Shown here in pieces: positions 15,068-25,130 of a stretch of DNA of 64,000 nucleotides. A program made the position numbers and the translations under genes. The stretch is from Sterolibacterium sp964500605 (GTDB taxonomy: Bacteria > Pseudomonadota > Gammaproteobacteria > Burkholderiales > Rhodocyclaceae), in assembly GCA_964500605.1 (NCBI GenBank), contig CAZCOS010000005.1, positions 1 through 64,000 of the forward strand, read 5' to 3'. The first letter of the stretch is position 1, and the number at the start of each line of letters is the position of its first letter. Under the pieces are notes generated by a model, which was not told the DNA's origin, ran no database searches, and saw only the letters and a program-made list of their open reading frames with translations.

Positions 15068-18000
15068 GGTTTTTCCTTCATTTCCTTCATTTCCTTCTTT
15101 TCCGACGCCATCGGCCCCCCCCCGACTTTCTCAACCTTGGGGTCATCCCATCGTCCCGTCACGGCGTATTCAAAGGCAAAGGCCTGGTCGAGCGGATCAC
15201 GCATCACTTTCTGCGCAAGCCAGGCCAGTGCCCCCGCTGCCGGATGGGCAATCATCGCCCCCACCGCCAGTGATTCGCCAATAGCGGGCTGAACGCGCAC
15301 GCGCAGATTTTGCGTCTCCAGCGGCACATTCGCGCTGCCACTCATCAAAACCTTCGCCGCCGGGCCCTGAATTTTCAGGTCTTGCGTACTGATGACCCCC
15401 TGGCTCAGACCCAGCTGCCCATCGATGTTGTCGAACGCAAAACCCTGGCTGAACACATCGCGAAAATCGAGCGTGATACGGCGTGGCAGGGACTGAAGGC
15501 TCAAAATCCCCAACAGCCGCCCCATCCCCGGCTCCAGCTTGTTGAACTGTCCGTTTTCAGCATGAACGCGAAGCTCACCCGCCAGCGTCGGGTAATCGAG
15601 GACATAGGGCAGACCCGACCAGGCCAGCTGACCTTCTAGGCGCGCGCTTCCGCGCTTGAGCACATCAGCATAGCCCAGCCGGGCCAGCAACTTCTCGATG
15701 CTCGGCGTGCTCAGGGTAAACCTGAGCTGGGTATCCTGGGCCTTGGCAGGATCACTGGCATTAGCGTCCGCCCTGTTGTCCGCCCTGGCGTTGATATTCC
15801 CTCCACCGGGACGCCAATGTCCCGTGCCAGTCAAACGGGCATCCGGGTTTTCGATGTCCAGACGGGCCTCCCAAACGGCATGACGTTGATCGGCAGAGAG
15901 TTTCAGCCGACCCAATTCCTTGCCCTGCAAAACGAAACGATCCACCTCGACATCCAGCCCCGGCAATTTTTCCACGCGAACGGAGGCTGTGTCGTGGCTG
16001 CCTTCTTCGTGGCCAGAAACTGGAGCCGGATGGGTGGATTTTTCGCGGTTGATCGAAAGCTGCTTCAGATGCGCCGTCAGGCGTCCTCGATCGTGCCCGC
16101 GCCAGCTCAGCTCGCCAACGATGTCGCGGCTTTTCAAATCCACTTTCCAGACCTCGGCCCCTTTCAAGCGTGCCTTCGCATCCATATCCGCAAAGCCATA
16201 ACCAAAGGCCGTCAGCAACGGCGTTTTGAAAGCCAACGCCGTCACCGGAAAATCGGAAACGAAAGCATCGGGCCCCTTCTCCCCACTCCCCGATTGTGCC
16301 GACGAAACCAACAAGCCACGCCACAGGTCGACATCAATCCGGGGCATATTCACCGCCAGGAAAACCCCCTTCTCCGGCAGGCTCAAGGGCTGCCCCACGG
16401 CAATCCCCCCGCGTTCGACGCGCAATTTGCCTTCACTTCCGGCTTCGTAGCGGCGGATCAATCGGGCAAACAAGGTGTTGTCCAGGCTCAGCTCCAGCTG
16501 GTCACCCGCCCTCGCCGTAGCCGTGGCGGAAAGCTGACGACGCTCGATACGAAAGGGAAGGGCCGTGGCCGCGCTTTTGTTGAACGGCTCCGGAAGGCTG
16601 GAAGAAATACCCTGCAAACGCGATTCCAGAACCAGCTCGGCATTCTTTTTGCGCGCCAGCACGCGGCCCTGCCATGTTGTGCTGCCCGAAAGGTGATCGA
16701 GAAAAGAAGAAGACCATTGTGTACGCAAATCGGCCACATTCAGCTGGCCGTTTGCCCGGGCTTCCACCGCAGCATTACCCACCGTTTTCAGATCAAAGCT
16801 AAGCGGCATTCCCAGCAGGGTTGCGCGCATCCCCTCGGCTTTGAGCGCATCACCCGAAAATTGCAGGCTGCCGTAAACCTCGTTAAGCGGCGGCAAATCC
16901 GCATCCACCCTGACGCGGTTACCCAGGAACCGATAACGTCCGTCAATCCGTGCGTCAGCCAGACGGTTCAACGGAAGCAGCAGCTTGAGATCGAGCTTCC
17001 CATTGCCTTGCGCCCGCATCTCTTCAGTGAAGTGGCCAATCTGCTCACCCACGGGACTGCTTTCGACAAAGCGCAGAAAATCCGCCGTTGGCCCAGCGGC
17101 CTGGCCACTGACAGTCAGTTGCGGATCTGCCGCGCCAAGATCGGGGATTTCCGCACGAACCTGGCTCAGACCCACGCCGTACAAAGAGGCACGCTCTGCC
17201 GTAATCAACATGCGCTTTCCCACGAATTCGAGCGCGCCCTGAATATGGTCGATCTGCGGCCAGCCTTCGGCATAGTTCAGGCTGGCACCCTGAACGTGGC
17301 CCTTGACCTCGAAAATACCGGAGCCATCATCGAAGGGAAATCGCTGCAAATCCCCCTTGAGGCGCAAGGTCGTGTCATGGCTGCTGCCGCCGATCAGGGA
17401 AGTCCTTAGCCAGTCGCGCACTTCCTGGCCCGCGACGATCGGAATGTAACGCCAGACGGCATTGCCCTGCCCCCGCGTCAGCCGTGCAGACAGGTCGACC
17501 ACCCCCGCCGTCCGGCCACTACGCGGGTAGCTATATTGCCCGCTCATCAAGCCCGCCGCGTCCTGATTTTCAAAACGGGCCTCTTGCAGCTGGACATGAA
17601 TGGCGTCTGCATCAGACTTCCAGCTCGCCTGTGCAGACAGCTTGCCCAGCTCGATACGCGGGTCTGCAAAAATTTCGGGCAAAGCCAGCGCAGCATCCTG
17701 GCTCTCCAGACGGAAACGTCCCCCCGTCTCGTCGCCGTCAATGCTGCCCGTTAACCCCGTAAAGCCTGGCAAAGCCCCCTGGGCATTCAGGCTCAGGCCG
17801 GAAAACTGCGTATGCACAGCATATTTTTCCAGCACGGGCAGTGTTTCCGCTTGCGCCGAAGGCTTAAGACTCCAGCTGACCTTGAGGTCTTGCAACTGCC
17901 CACGCGGGGCGTAATCAGCCAGATGCCGTCGCGTCGCCGCATCGAAGGGCAAACGTCCAGCCAGGCGGGACAAGGTATCGAAATCCAGCTGATTCGCATT

Positions 18001-19341
18001 GAACCGCCCGTGGGCCGATGCTTTGGAGCTTGCCTCCTTCCACTCGAAATCAAAATCGGTCGGCGTGATCTGCAAGCCGTCCTGAAGAAGAAGGGACAGA
18101 CGTCGGGCATTGACGGCATAGCCGTCGGCCTCAATGCGCCCACCCAGCCGCCCCGTGAGAGATTTCAGCTCGATGGGCGGCTGCGAGCGGCCCAGTCCCA
18201 ATGAAACTTCATGCAGGGCGATATCTGCCGTCGCGCCGACAATCTGCTGTTTGTCCAGCGAAGCCCAAAGCCGCACGGCCCCACTGCCCCGCGATAAGCC
18301 AATCGGATAATCCACCCACTGTCGCCAACCCGACAAATCGGCGTAATCGAGCTCCACATAAGCCTCGCCCTGCCATTCCGAAAGGCGGCGAACATCCCTT
18401 CCCTGGAAATCCCCTCGCAGATCAAGACGGGAAGCAAGGGCTTCCGGTGGCTGCGCCGTCAGGCCGAAACGGTGACGTCGTCCGTCGTTTTGCAAGAGCA
18501 AATTGACATGCTTTAGCGTCAGCGGCGGCGCTGCACGGCTTTGATCGTTCCAGTCGATGCGTGCATCGCGGATGAAGATACGCTGCTGGGCCAGCAGCCA
18601 ATCGGCCAGCGCATTGTCCTGCTGGTCGCGCCGGGTCTCGATGGGCAAACCGGCCACGGTCAGCCGCCCCTGGGCATCGCGCCGGACATCCAGCGTGGGC
18701 GCGAGTAGTTCCAGCCTTTTCAGGCGCAGATCCAGAACCAAAAGGGAAGTCCAGGACAGCTCGGCTTCGATGTAATCCAGCGTCAGGGCCGGTCGATTCT
18801 GGCGGTCATGCAAGCGCACATTCCGCAAGGCGAGCCAGGGATTCAAGCCGTTCCAATGCGCTTCGACATGGCCAATGGCCACCGGTAATTCCAACGAGGA
18901 AGAAAGGACTTTTTCGATGTCACCACGATAGTCTTCGACATGCGGCAAAACGACATGACGCAAACCCAGGACGAGCAGGGCAAAAACAAAATAAAGCCCC
19001 AGCAGTAATCGCCCCACCCCTTTTGCCAGACGAATCCAAACGCGCCGGTGCGCGCCCGAAGCAGGAATTCCGTCAATCGTCGAAGGAAGATGTGGTTTGA
19101 TGGCAGCGAGAAGACGTAAAGAAATCGAAAGGAAAGGGGCGAAAAGGAAAGGCAGCGAAAGGGGAAGGCAATTATCCGGAAAGGCAGGGCGGGCACTAGA
19201 ATGACGTGCCAAGGAGTTTTTCTTTTCTGCCGCGCTCCTCCGCTTCCACGTTCCTTCGCCCCCACGTTCCGTGCGAACGCCCACGAGACCCCGGATTTTA
19301 ACCGAACGCCCCCCGAATGATTTCCAATCTGACGCCAGCAC
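15064..19341 (-). CDS. YhdP-family AsmA-like phospholipid transport protein
   Basis: A very large, 1425-codon open frame for an inner-membrane protein with a huge periplasmic region. One membrane segment (about residues 106-128, GRLLLGLYFVFALLVLGLRH) precedes a beta-rich region with DUF3971 and AsmA-like C-terminal features (LEGQLAWSGLPYVLDYPTLA, NIDGQLGLSQGVISTQDL). YhdP, TamB and YdbH are bridge-like proteins that help move phospholipids to the outer membrane. The true start is uncertain: the first ~100 residues look non-coding and overlap the glnE start (19317) by 25 bp. A start within about 19030-19110 would place the membrane segment near the N-terminus as in YhdP, but no strong ribosome site was found. 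Confidence 0.88.
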   Translation of the reverse strand: MLASDWKSFGGRSVKIRGLVGVRTERGGEGTWKRRSAAEKKNSLARHSSARPAFPDNCLPLSLPFLFAPFLSISLRLLAAIKPHLPSTIDGIPASGAHRRVWIRLAKGVGRLLLGLYFVFALLVLGLRHVVLPHVEDYRGDIEKVLSSSLELPVAIGHVEAHWNGLNPWLALRNVRLHDRQNRPALTLDYIEAELSWTSLLVLDLRLKRLELLAPTLDVRRDAQGRLTVAGLPIETRRDQQDNALADWLLAQQRIFIRDARIDWNDQSRAAPPLTLKHVNLLLQNDGRRHRFGLTAQPPEALASRLDLRGDFQGRDVRRLSEWQGEAYVELDYADLSGWRQWVDYPIGLSRGSGAVRLWASLDKQQIVGATADIALHEVSLGLGRSQPPIELKSLTGRLGGRIEADGYAVNARRLSLLLQDGLQITPTDFDFEWKEASSKASAHGRFNANQLDFDTLSRLAGRLPFDAATRRHLADYAPRGQLQDLKVSWSLKPSAQAETLPVLEKYAVHTQFSGLSLNAQGALPGFTGLTGSIDGDETGGRFRLESQDAALALPEIFADPRIELGKLSAQASWKSDADAIHVQLQEARFENQDAAGLMSGQYSYPRSGRTAGVVDLSARLTRGQGNAVWRYIPIVAGQEVRDWLRTSLIGGSSHDTTLRLKGDLQRFPFDDGSGIFEVKGHVQGASLNYAEGWPQIDHIQGALEFVGKRMLITAERASLYGVGLSQVRAEIPDLGAADPQLTVSGQAAGPTADFLRFVESSPVGEQIGHFTEEMRAQGNGKLDLKLLLPLNRLADARIDGRYRFLGNRVRVDADLPPLNEVYGSLQFSGDALKAEGMRATLLGMPLSFDLKTVGNAAVEARANGQLNVADLRTQWSSSFLDHLSGSTTWQGRVLARKKNAELVLESRLQGISSSLPEPFNKSAATALPFRIERRQLSATATARAGDQLELSLDNTLFARLIRRYEAGSEGKLRVERGGIAVGQPLSLPEKGVFLAVNMPRIDVDLWRGLLVSSAQSGSGEKGPDAFVSDFPVTALAFKTPLLTAFGYGFADMDAKARLKGAEVWKVDLKSRDIVGELSWRGHDRGRLTAHLKQLSINREKSTHPAPVSGHEEGSHDTASVRVEKLPGLDVEVDRFVLQGKELGRLKLSADQRHAVWEARLDIENPDARLTGTGHWRPGGGNINARADNRADANASDPAKAQDTQLRFTLSTPSIEKLLARLGYADVLKRGSARLEGQLAWSGLPYVLDYPTLAGELRVHAENGQFNKLEPGMGRLLGILSLQSLPRRITLDFRDVFSQGFAFDNIDGQLGLSQGVISTQDLKIQGPAAKVLMSGSANVPLETQNLRVRVQPAIGESLAVGAMIAHPAAGALAWLAQKVMRDPLDQAFAFEYAVTGRWDDPKVEKVGGGPMASEKKEMKEMKEKP

Positions 19342-22097
19342 AATCCCTCCAGCAAGCCCTGAAAAGCTCCCGAGCCTTGTCTCGTCTGCTGACTGCCCGG
19401 CCTGATCTAACCGGTGAAATCCTCACCCATCTGGACACGCCCCTGGATGCTGCCACTCTTGCCGCACTACTGCCGGAAAACCTGAGCGAGGACACGCTCA
19501 AACCCGCCTTGCGTGATTTCAAGCAACGCGCCTGGGCCCGCATCGTCACCCGGGACTTGGCCGGGCGGGCCTCGCTATCCGAAGTGACCGAAGCCATGAC
19601 GCAGATTGCCGAAATCAGCCTGGCCACCGCCTTGCGCGTCATCATGGACAGCCTCATCGCGCGCTATGGCCAGCCTCGCAACGCACAAGGTGAAGCGCAG
19701 CAGCTCATCGTCATTGGCATGGGGAAGCTGGGGGGGCGCGAGCTTAATGTCTCCTCGGATATCGACCTGATCTTTGTTTATCCCGAAGATGGCGAAACCG
19801 ACGGCGCAGAACGCGGATTGAAACGGCTGGACAATTTCGATTTCTTTTCCCGTCTGGGCCGCAATCTCATCAACGCCATTGCCGATATCACCGGAGATGG
19901 ACAGGTATTCCGCGTCGACATGCGGCTGCGCCCCAATGGCGATTCCGGCCCCCTGGTGTGCAGCCTCGACATGCTGGAAAACTATTTCATCACCCAAGGC
20001 CGGGAGTGGGAGCGTTACGCCTGGATCAAGGCCCGCCCCCTGCTCCCCCTGCCTGATGAAAATCCACAACATGCGGCCTGGCTGGTAGAGCTGGAAGCCC
20101 TGCGTCGCCCCTTCGTCTTTCGCAAGTATCTCGATTTCGGGGCCATCAACGCCATGCGCGAGTTACACGCCCAGATCCGCCGTGAAGTGACACGAAAGGA
20201 CCGGGCGGACAACGTCAAGCTCGGGCCGGGCGGCATCCGTGAAATCGAATTCATTGCCCAGGTCTTTCAACTCATCCGGGGCGGGCGTGACAAACCGCTA
20301 CAAATCAAGCCAACCCAGCAGGTCTTGCCCCTGCTGGCCGAACGCCGTCAGCTCTCCACCGAATCCGTCCAATCACTCAACGCGGCCTATGACTTCCTGC
20401 GCCGCCTCGAACATCGCCTGCAATATCTGGACGATGCCCAGACCCACAGCCTGCCCGTCTCTCCCGAAGACCAGCACACCATCGCAGCTTCAATGGGTTT
20501 TTCCGCTTTCGAGGCGTTCCAGGCCGTGCTGGATCACCACCGCCAGACGGTGACCACCCACTTTGAAGCCGTCTTTTCCGACCCGAACAAAGACCGCGCG
20601 CCGCAGGATAATCTCTGGCAAAGCCAGACCGAAGCGAATACGAACACCGAGTCTGCGCCAGATGACGAACTGGCTGTCCGCCTGACTCAACGTGGATATC
20701 GCGATGGAGCCGCCGTCGCCGCCCGTCTGGCCGCCACGCGCAACAGCAACCGCTATCAGCAGATGCCCGAAGCCGCACGCAGCCGTTTGGATGCCCTGGC
20801 ACCGCTGGTCATCGACGCCTGCCTCGAAACCCCGCATCCCGATGAAGCCTTGAGCCGCATCCTCGATCTGCTCGAAACACTGAGCCGGCGACCGGCTTAT
20901 TTTTCCCTTCTCCTCCAATACCCACAAGCCCTGCGCCGACTCGCCCAGCTCGAAGCGGCCTCTGCCTGGGCTGCGGATTACCTGAAGAATCACCCCGTCC
21001 TGCTCGATGAACTGCTAGACCCTGGCATCCTCGAACTCACCCCCGACTGGGCGACGTTTAGTGCGCAACTAGCCGAATCCCTCGAAGCCGTCGAACCGGA
21101 CACGGAACAGCAGATGGACCTCCTGCGCGAGGCACACCACGCCCAGGTCTTCCGCCTGCTGGTGCAGGACATCAACGGCGTGCTAACCGTTGAAAAACTC
21201 GCGGACCATCTTTCCGCGCTGGCCGACTGCATTCTCGAGCTGACGCTCAAATTCGCCTGGCGCAAGCTCGCGAAGCGGCACTGCGATCCCCCCCGCTTCG
21301 CGGTCATCAGCTACGGCAAGCTCGGCGGCAAGGAACTGGGCTATGCCTCAGACCTGGACCTCGTCTTTCTTATGGACGACGACGATCCCGCCGCGCCAGA
21401 AAACTATGCCCGCCTCTCAACCCGTCTGAATACCTGGCTTTCCAGCCAGACCGCAGCAGGCCAGCTTTTTGAAATCGACGTCAGGCTGCGTCCGAATGGT
21501 GATGCGGGCTTGCTGGTTCATTCGCTTCAGGCTTTCCGCCAATACCAGCTCGAATCCGCCTGGCTTTGGGAGCACCAGGCCCTCACCCGTGCCCGTTTCT
21601 CGGCGGGCGCCCCATCCATCGGTGCAGCCTTTGAAGCCATCCGCGACGAAATCCTGCGTCAGCCGCGCAATCTCGACACCCTGCGCGCAGAAGTGCTCAC
21701 CATGCGCCGACGCATGCTCCACGCCCACGCCACGCCCGCTGACCAGAGCGAAACGGTCTTCGACCTCAAACAGGATCGCGGCGGCCTGATCGATGTTGAA
21801 TTCATCGTTCAATATCTCGTCCTGGGTCATGCCCACCACCACCCGCAACTAACCGCCAATCTAGGCAACATCGCCTTACTGAAAATGGCGGGTGAGCTGG
21901 GCCTCATCCCGGTCGAACTCGCTGAAACCGTGCGCAACGCCTATCGCGACTACCGCCGCATGCAGCACCTGGCCCGGCTGAACAACCGCAAAGCACGGGT
22001 TTCACCCGACGAAGTCGCTGACCGTATCGTAGCTGTACGCACCCTCTGGCACGCTGTCTTTGGCAGCGAACTCACCTTGCCCCCCGATGAAGAATAA
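19317..22097 (+). CDS. glnE: Bifunctional glutamine synthetase adenylyltransferase/adenylyl-removing enzyme
   Basis: GlnE adds AMP to or removes it from glutamine synthetase in response to PII and glutamine. Length 926 is usual. The two nucleotidyltransferase domains are seen as GMGKLGGRELNVSSDIDLIF (about residues 134-153, N-terminal adenylyl-removing half) and SYGKLGGKELGYASDLDLVF (about 662-681, adenylyltransferase half), each with its DxD metal pair. Between lies the regulatory helical region. It is divergent from the YhdP-type gene and 18 bp before argJ on the same strand. Confidence 0.97.
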   Translation: MISNLTPAQSLQQALKSSRALSRLLTARPDLTGEILTHLDTPLDAATLAALLPENLSEDTLKPALRDFKQRAWARIVTRDLAGRASLSEVTEAMTQIAEISLATALRVIMDSLIARYGQPRNAQGEAQQLIVIGMGKLGGRELNVSSDIDLIFVYPEDGETDGAERGLKRLDNFDFFSRLGRNLINAIADITGDGQVFRVDMRLRPNGDSGPLVCSLDMLENYFITQGREWERYAWIKARPLLPLPDENPQHAAWLVELEALRRPFVFRKYLDFGAINAMRELHAQIRREVTRKDRADNVKLGPGGIREIEFIAQVFQLIRGGRDKPLQIKPTQQVLPLLAERRQLSTESVQSLNAAYDFLRRLEHRLQYLDDAQTHSLPVSPEDQHTIAASMGFSAFEAFQAVLDHHRQTVTTHFEAVFSDPNKDRAPQDNLWQSQTEANTNTESAPDDELAVRLTQRGYRDGAAVAARLAATRNSNRYQQMPEAARSRLDALAPLVIDACLETPHPDEALSRILDLLETLSRRPAYFSLLLQYPQALRRLAQLEAASAWAADYLKNHPVLLDELLDPGILELTPDWATFSAQLAESLEAVEPDTEQQMDLLREAHHAQVFRLLVQDINGVLTVEKLADHLSALADCILELTLKFAWRKLAKRHCDPPRFAVISYGKLGGKELGYASDLDLVFLMDDDDPAAPENYARLSTRLNTWLSSQTAAGQLFEIDVRLRPNGDAGLLVHSLQAFRQYQLESAWLWEHQALTRARFSAGAPSIGAAFEAIRDEILRQPRNLDTLRAEVLTMRRRMLHAHATPADQSETVFDLKQDRGGLIDVEFIVQYLVLGHAHHHPQLTANLGNIALLKMAGELGLIPVELAETVRNAYRDYRRMQHLARLNNRKARVSPDEVADRIVAVRTLWHAVFGSELTLPPDEE

Positions 22098-22115
22098 CCC
22101 TCCGGAGAATCCACC

Positions 22116-23363
22116 ATGCCCGTCAACTACACCACGCCCACCATCAGCCAGCTCCACCCCGTCGCCGGCGTTCGCCTTGGCATCACCGAAGCCGGTATCC
22201 GAAAGCTCAACCGACGCGATCTCACCCTGATCGAACTCGCCCCCGGCAGCCGCGTGGCCGGTGTCTTCACCCAGAACCGCTTCTGCGCCGCACCGGTACA
22301 GGTCTGCCGCGAACATCTGACGACGGGCGGCGTCCGCGCCCTAGTCATCAACACCGGCATTGCCAACGCCGGAACCGGTGAGCCGGGCCTCGCCGCCGCC
22401 CGCGCCACCTGTGCTGCCGCCGCCCGGCTATTCGATTGCGAGCCCCGTCAGATCCTTCCTTTTTCCACCGGCGTCATCATGGAACCACTTCCCGTCGAAC
22501 GACTCGAAGCCGGCCTGCCGCACTGCCTGTCTGCGCTGAAGGGCGATGCCCAGGCCTGGCACGATGCGGCGCACGCCATCATGACCACCGACACCGTCGC
22601 CAAGGTTGCCTCGCGCACCCTCGCACTCGGTGGAAAAACCATCCACCTCACCGGCATCTCGAAGGGTGCGGGCATGATCAAACCCAATATGGCCACCATG
22701 CTCGGCTTCATCGCCACCGATGCCGCCATTGCCCAACCCCTGCTTGAAACCCTGACAAAGGCCGCCGCCGACGCCTCCTTTAATTGCATCAGCGTCGATG
22801 GCGACACCTCCACCAATGATTCCTTCATCGTCATCGCCACCGGTGCAGCAGGCAATCCTGAAATCACCCAGGCCGACAGTGCCGACTATGTCGCCTTGCA
22901 AGCGGCCTTGACCTCGCTGGCGGCCGAACTGGCCCAGGCCATTGTTCGTGACGGTGAAGGTGCGACCAAATTCATTGAAATTGCCGTCGAAGGCGGACGC
23001 GATCACGAAGAATGCAAAGCGGTGGGCTACGCCATTGCCCACTCCCCGCTCGTCAAGACGGCCTTCTTCGCCTCCGACCCCAATCTTGGCCGCATCCTCG
23101 CCGCCATTGGCAACGCGGCTCAGGCCCATCCCGCGCTGCGCGATCTCGATGTCACGATAGTCAAACTCTGGCTGGGCCAGACCCTGGTCTCGGAAAACGG
23201 AGGACGAGCCGCCAGCTATCAGGAAGCCGACGGCGCACGCGAAATGGCCGCCGCCGAAATCACCATCCGTATCGCTCTGGGCCGCGGCGAGGCGAAGGCC
23301 AAGGTCTGGACCTGCGACTTTTCCTACGACTATGTGAAGATCAATGCGGATTATCGGAGTTGA
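22116..23363 (+). CDS. argJ: Bifunctional ornithine acetyltransferase/N-acetylglutamate synthase
   Basis: ArgJ moves the acetyl group from N-acetylornithine to glutamate, and in bifunctional forms makes N-acetylglutamate from acetyl-CoA, to recycle acetate in arginine synthesis. The 415-residue precursor self-cleaves before the nucleophilic Thr in KGAGMIKPNMATML (about 186-199, cut at A-T). The C-terminal DLGRGEAKAKVW-like region (ALGRGEAKAKVWTCD) and ending YDYVKINADYRS match the family. CGGAGAATCCACC provides the ribosome site. It follows glnE with an 18-bp gap; both belong to nitrogen metabolism. Confidence 0.97.
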   Translation: MPVNYTTPTISQLHPVAGVRLGITEAGIRKLNRRDLTLIELAPGSRVAGVFTQNRFCAAPVQVCREHLTTGGVRALVINTGIANAGTGEPGLAAARATCAAAARLFDCEPRQILPFSTGVIMEPLPVERLEAGLPHCLSALKGDAQAWHDAAHAIMTTDTVAKVASRTLALGGKTIHLTGISKGAGMIKPNMATMLGFIATDAAIAQPLLETLTKAAADASFNCISVDGDTSTNDSFIVIATGAAGNPEITQADSADYVALQAALTSLAAELAQAIVRDGEGATKFIEIAVEGGRDHEECKAVGYAIAHSPLVKTAFFASDPNLGRILAAIGNAAQAHPALRDLDVTIVKLWLGQTLVSENGGRAASYQEADGAREMAAAEITIRIALGRGEAKAKVWTCDFSYDYVKINADYRS

Positions 23364-23391
23364 AAAGTACGGGCTGGCACCGCCCCCCGTA

Positions 23392-23428
23392 CCCTTCGAA
23401 AAAAAACCGGCCTCAGTCTGTCGAAGGG
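23392..23428. repeat. REP-like inverted repeat (CCCTTCGA...TCGAAGGG)
   Basis: CCCTTCGA (23392-23399) pairs with TCGAAGGG (23421-23428). The right side CTCAGTCTGTCGAAGGGCGT resembles the GCCCTGAGCTTGTCGAAGGG unit at 60.1 kb. It lies between argJ and the permease pseudogene, exactly where the pseudogene's homology ends. Confidence 0.6.
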
Positions 23429-23489
23429 CGTTCGAGAATCCCTCAAAGGCCACTCAATGGCCACCCAATCACCCAAACCACGGGAGTTC

Positions 23490-24275
23490 AATCCGCCAAC
23501 GACGATGCCGGTGACGAACAAGGACGTGGAGCCCGTAACCGTCAGATTAAGCCAACCCTTGGCCACGAATTGCAGCGAGAGCACGGCGGTGATCACGATG
23601 ACGAGGCCATTGGCCCAGACCTTGGCCAGCATGATTTCAAAGGGACGCAGCGGCATGACCAGCAGATGTTCGATGGTGCCGTGCTCCCGTTCGCGGATCA
23701 AGGCGGCTCCGGCAAGAAACATGGCGAGAAGGGTGATGTTGTTGATGATCTCATTGACCCCCATCAACCAGGCGGAATCAAGATTGGGATTGAATTTTGC
23801 GCGGGTCACCAGCTTGACGGGGGTTTAGATCTGCACGTCCTTGCCCCAGCTGTAGTCGATCAGGATGCGATTGAAAATGTGCTGAAGATAGGAGGCCCCC
23901 ACCCCCGCCTGGGTGACGGTGGTGGCATCGGCCAACACTTGCAGGGTGGGTTCCCGCCCCGCCTTGAGGTCGGCTTCGAAGCGCGGCGGAATGTTGACCA
24001 CGAAGGTATAACGGCCTTCATTCATCATCGGATTGATCTGCCCGATTTCGATTTCGACGGGAGGCAGGAAATAGGGGACACGCAAACCGTCGATGAGGCT
24101 GCGCGAAAGCGGGGAATGGTCTTCATCGACGACAGCAACCGACGCATTCACGACCCCCAGTGCGGCATGTTTGGTCGGCTCGTAAATCGCGTAGGTGAAA
24201 CCGTAGACGATCAGAAAGATCATCACGAAATCGCTCTTCAAACTGAGCATTTCCTTGAGTCCGAGGCGGAAGACC
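23490..24275 (-). pseudogene. ABC-2 type transporter permease, disrupted
   Basis: The two open segments on the minus strand, 24275 to 23828 (FRLGLKEMLSLKSDFVMIFL through SWGKDVQI) and 23809 downward (TRAKFNPNLDSAWLMGVNEI, then IREREHGTIEHLLVMPLRP), belong to one YhhJ/ABC-2 permease and are in the same frame. They are parted only by an in-frame TAA at 23825-23827, with PVKL between. Homology stops at about 23492 (LFVTGIVVGG), so some 60-80 C-terminal residues are lost. The 5' end is joined to insertion-sequence debris. Probably once part of a drug-efflux ABC operon; no partner genes remain. Confidence 0.8.
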
Positions 24276-24390
24276 CAAGTCCCGCGATTGATTTTGCATA
24301 GAGTTTGAAAGAGCCCCGCCACGCGTGCGATCCGATAGAGTTGAGGTTGTTGAGGCACTCACCTATTGGGAGACGAAAGGAGGCGGGGCG

Positions 24391-24447
24391 ATGGGGACTT
24401 TGGCACAAACGGTGCTGCCGTTCAAGCTTGAGGCGACGGAGGTGTAA
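24391..24447 (+). pseudogene. IS1380-family transposase, N-terminal remnant
   Basis: ATG at 24391 opens 18 codons, GTLAQTVLPFKLEATEV, which resemble the start of an IS1380-type transposase, then a stop appears where other sequence was inserted. The C-terminal part of a transposase of this family is found in the same direction from about 24606, so the two are likely halves of one element. Confidence 0.55.
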
Positions 24448-24605
24448 GAACAAATTAGTAATGTCCGCTTTCGGCAAGGTAGAAATGTCCGCATTGATGA
24501 AATGCGGAGGCTTTGATGGAGCGGATCGAGATGAGTGTGAAAGAGGTGAGGCGGCTGGAAGTACTCCGCCAGGTGTCGGATGGTGTGGTGAGCCAAGTGA
24601 TGGCG
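24448..24605 (+). mobile_element. ISNCY-like insertion sequence, end and transposase N-terminus remnant
   Basis: AATGTCCGC appears twice (24460-24468, 24484-24492), the look of an IS end. An ATG at 24516 starts ERIEMSVKEVRRLEVLRQVS and continues to SDGVVSQVMAA, like the helix-turn-helix start of ISNCY-type transposases (family assignment tentative). The frame then breaks into the IS1380-type fragment at about 24606. Confidence 0.55.
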
Positions 24606-24879
24606 GCGCATGCCCTGCGGGCAGTTCAAGGCCAATGCCGCCTTCTTCCGGCTCGGTGTTATTGCGCATAACCTGTTCGTCTTGTTCAGGCACTCCGCCC
24701 TGGACGCGGATTGGCAACGCCACACGGTCGCTACCGTGCGCTGGCGTCTGTTCCATCTGCCGGGCAGGGTGATTCGTCATGCCGGAGCGTGGGTGTTGAA
24801 GGTGGCGACCGAAGTGCTCGACCTGTTCCGGTCCATCCGTTCCCGGAGCTTCACACTGGCACAAGCGGTCTTTCCGTAA
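24606..24879 (+). pseudogene. IS1380-family transposase, C-terminal remnant
   Basis: The frame reads PCGQFKANAAFFRLGVIAHN, LFVLFRHSALDADWQRHTV, VRWRLFHLPGRVIRHAGAWV, matching the conserved C-terminal end of IS1380-type DDE transposases, which terminates at 24879. The central catalytic region is absent between 24447 and 24606. From 24880 to 25100 I see no gene, only a short minus-strand open segment (about 24.85-25.0 kb) without a recognisable family. Confidence 0.7.
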
Positions 24880-25103
24880 CCAGGGCGCGCCCAGATTCGG
24901 TATCGGCACGGCGCACCGTGCCACGGGGCGTGTCGAGCAAAATTCGCCCGATGGCACCATCCAGCACGATTTCCACCCGTGCTAGTTCATTCTCGACCGC
25001 CGGGAGCCGTCAAGTTGCTCCGGCTCCCGCTCAATCGCGCCAAAATTCCTCGTCCACCAGCCTGTGGGAATTTCAATCGCGGAATTTGGGTCAATGACAG
25101 GAC

Positions 25104-25130
25104 TTAGCACTCTACAGCCGAGAGTGCTAA
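25104..25130 (+). promoter_or_regulatory. CIRCE operator (HrcA binding site) upstream of rpoH
   Basis: TTAGCACTC (25104-25112), 9 spacer bases, then GAGTGCTAA (25122-25130) match the CIRCE consensus TTAGCACTC-N9-GAGTGCTAA exactly. HrcA bound here would repress rpoH. A candidate promoter overlaps it: TTAGCA as -35 and TAAAAT (25128-25133) as -10, with an 18-bp spacer. The operator lies 28 bp before the rpoH start codon. Confidence 0.93.

Noticed and set aside
24850..25010. Short minus-strand open segment with ENELARVEIVLDGAIGRIL
   Set aside because: About 45 codons, no start or family recognised; perhaps a gene fragment left among IS debris, but not assignable.
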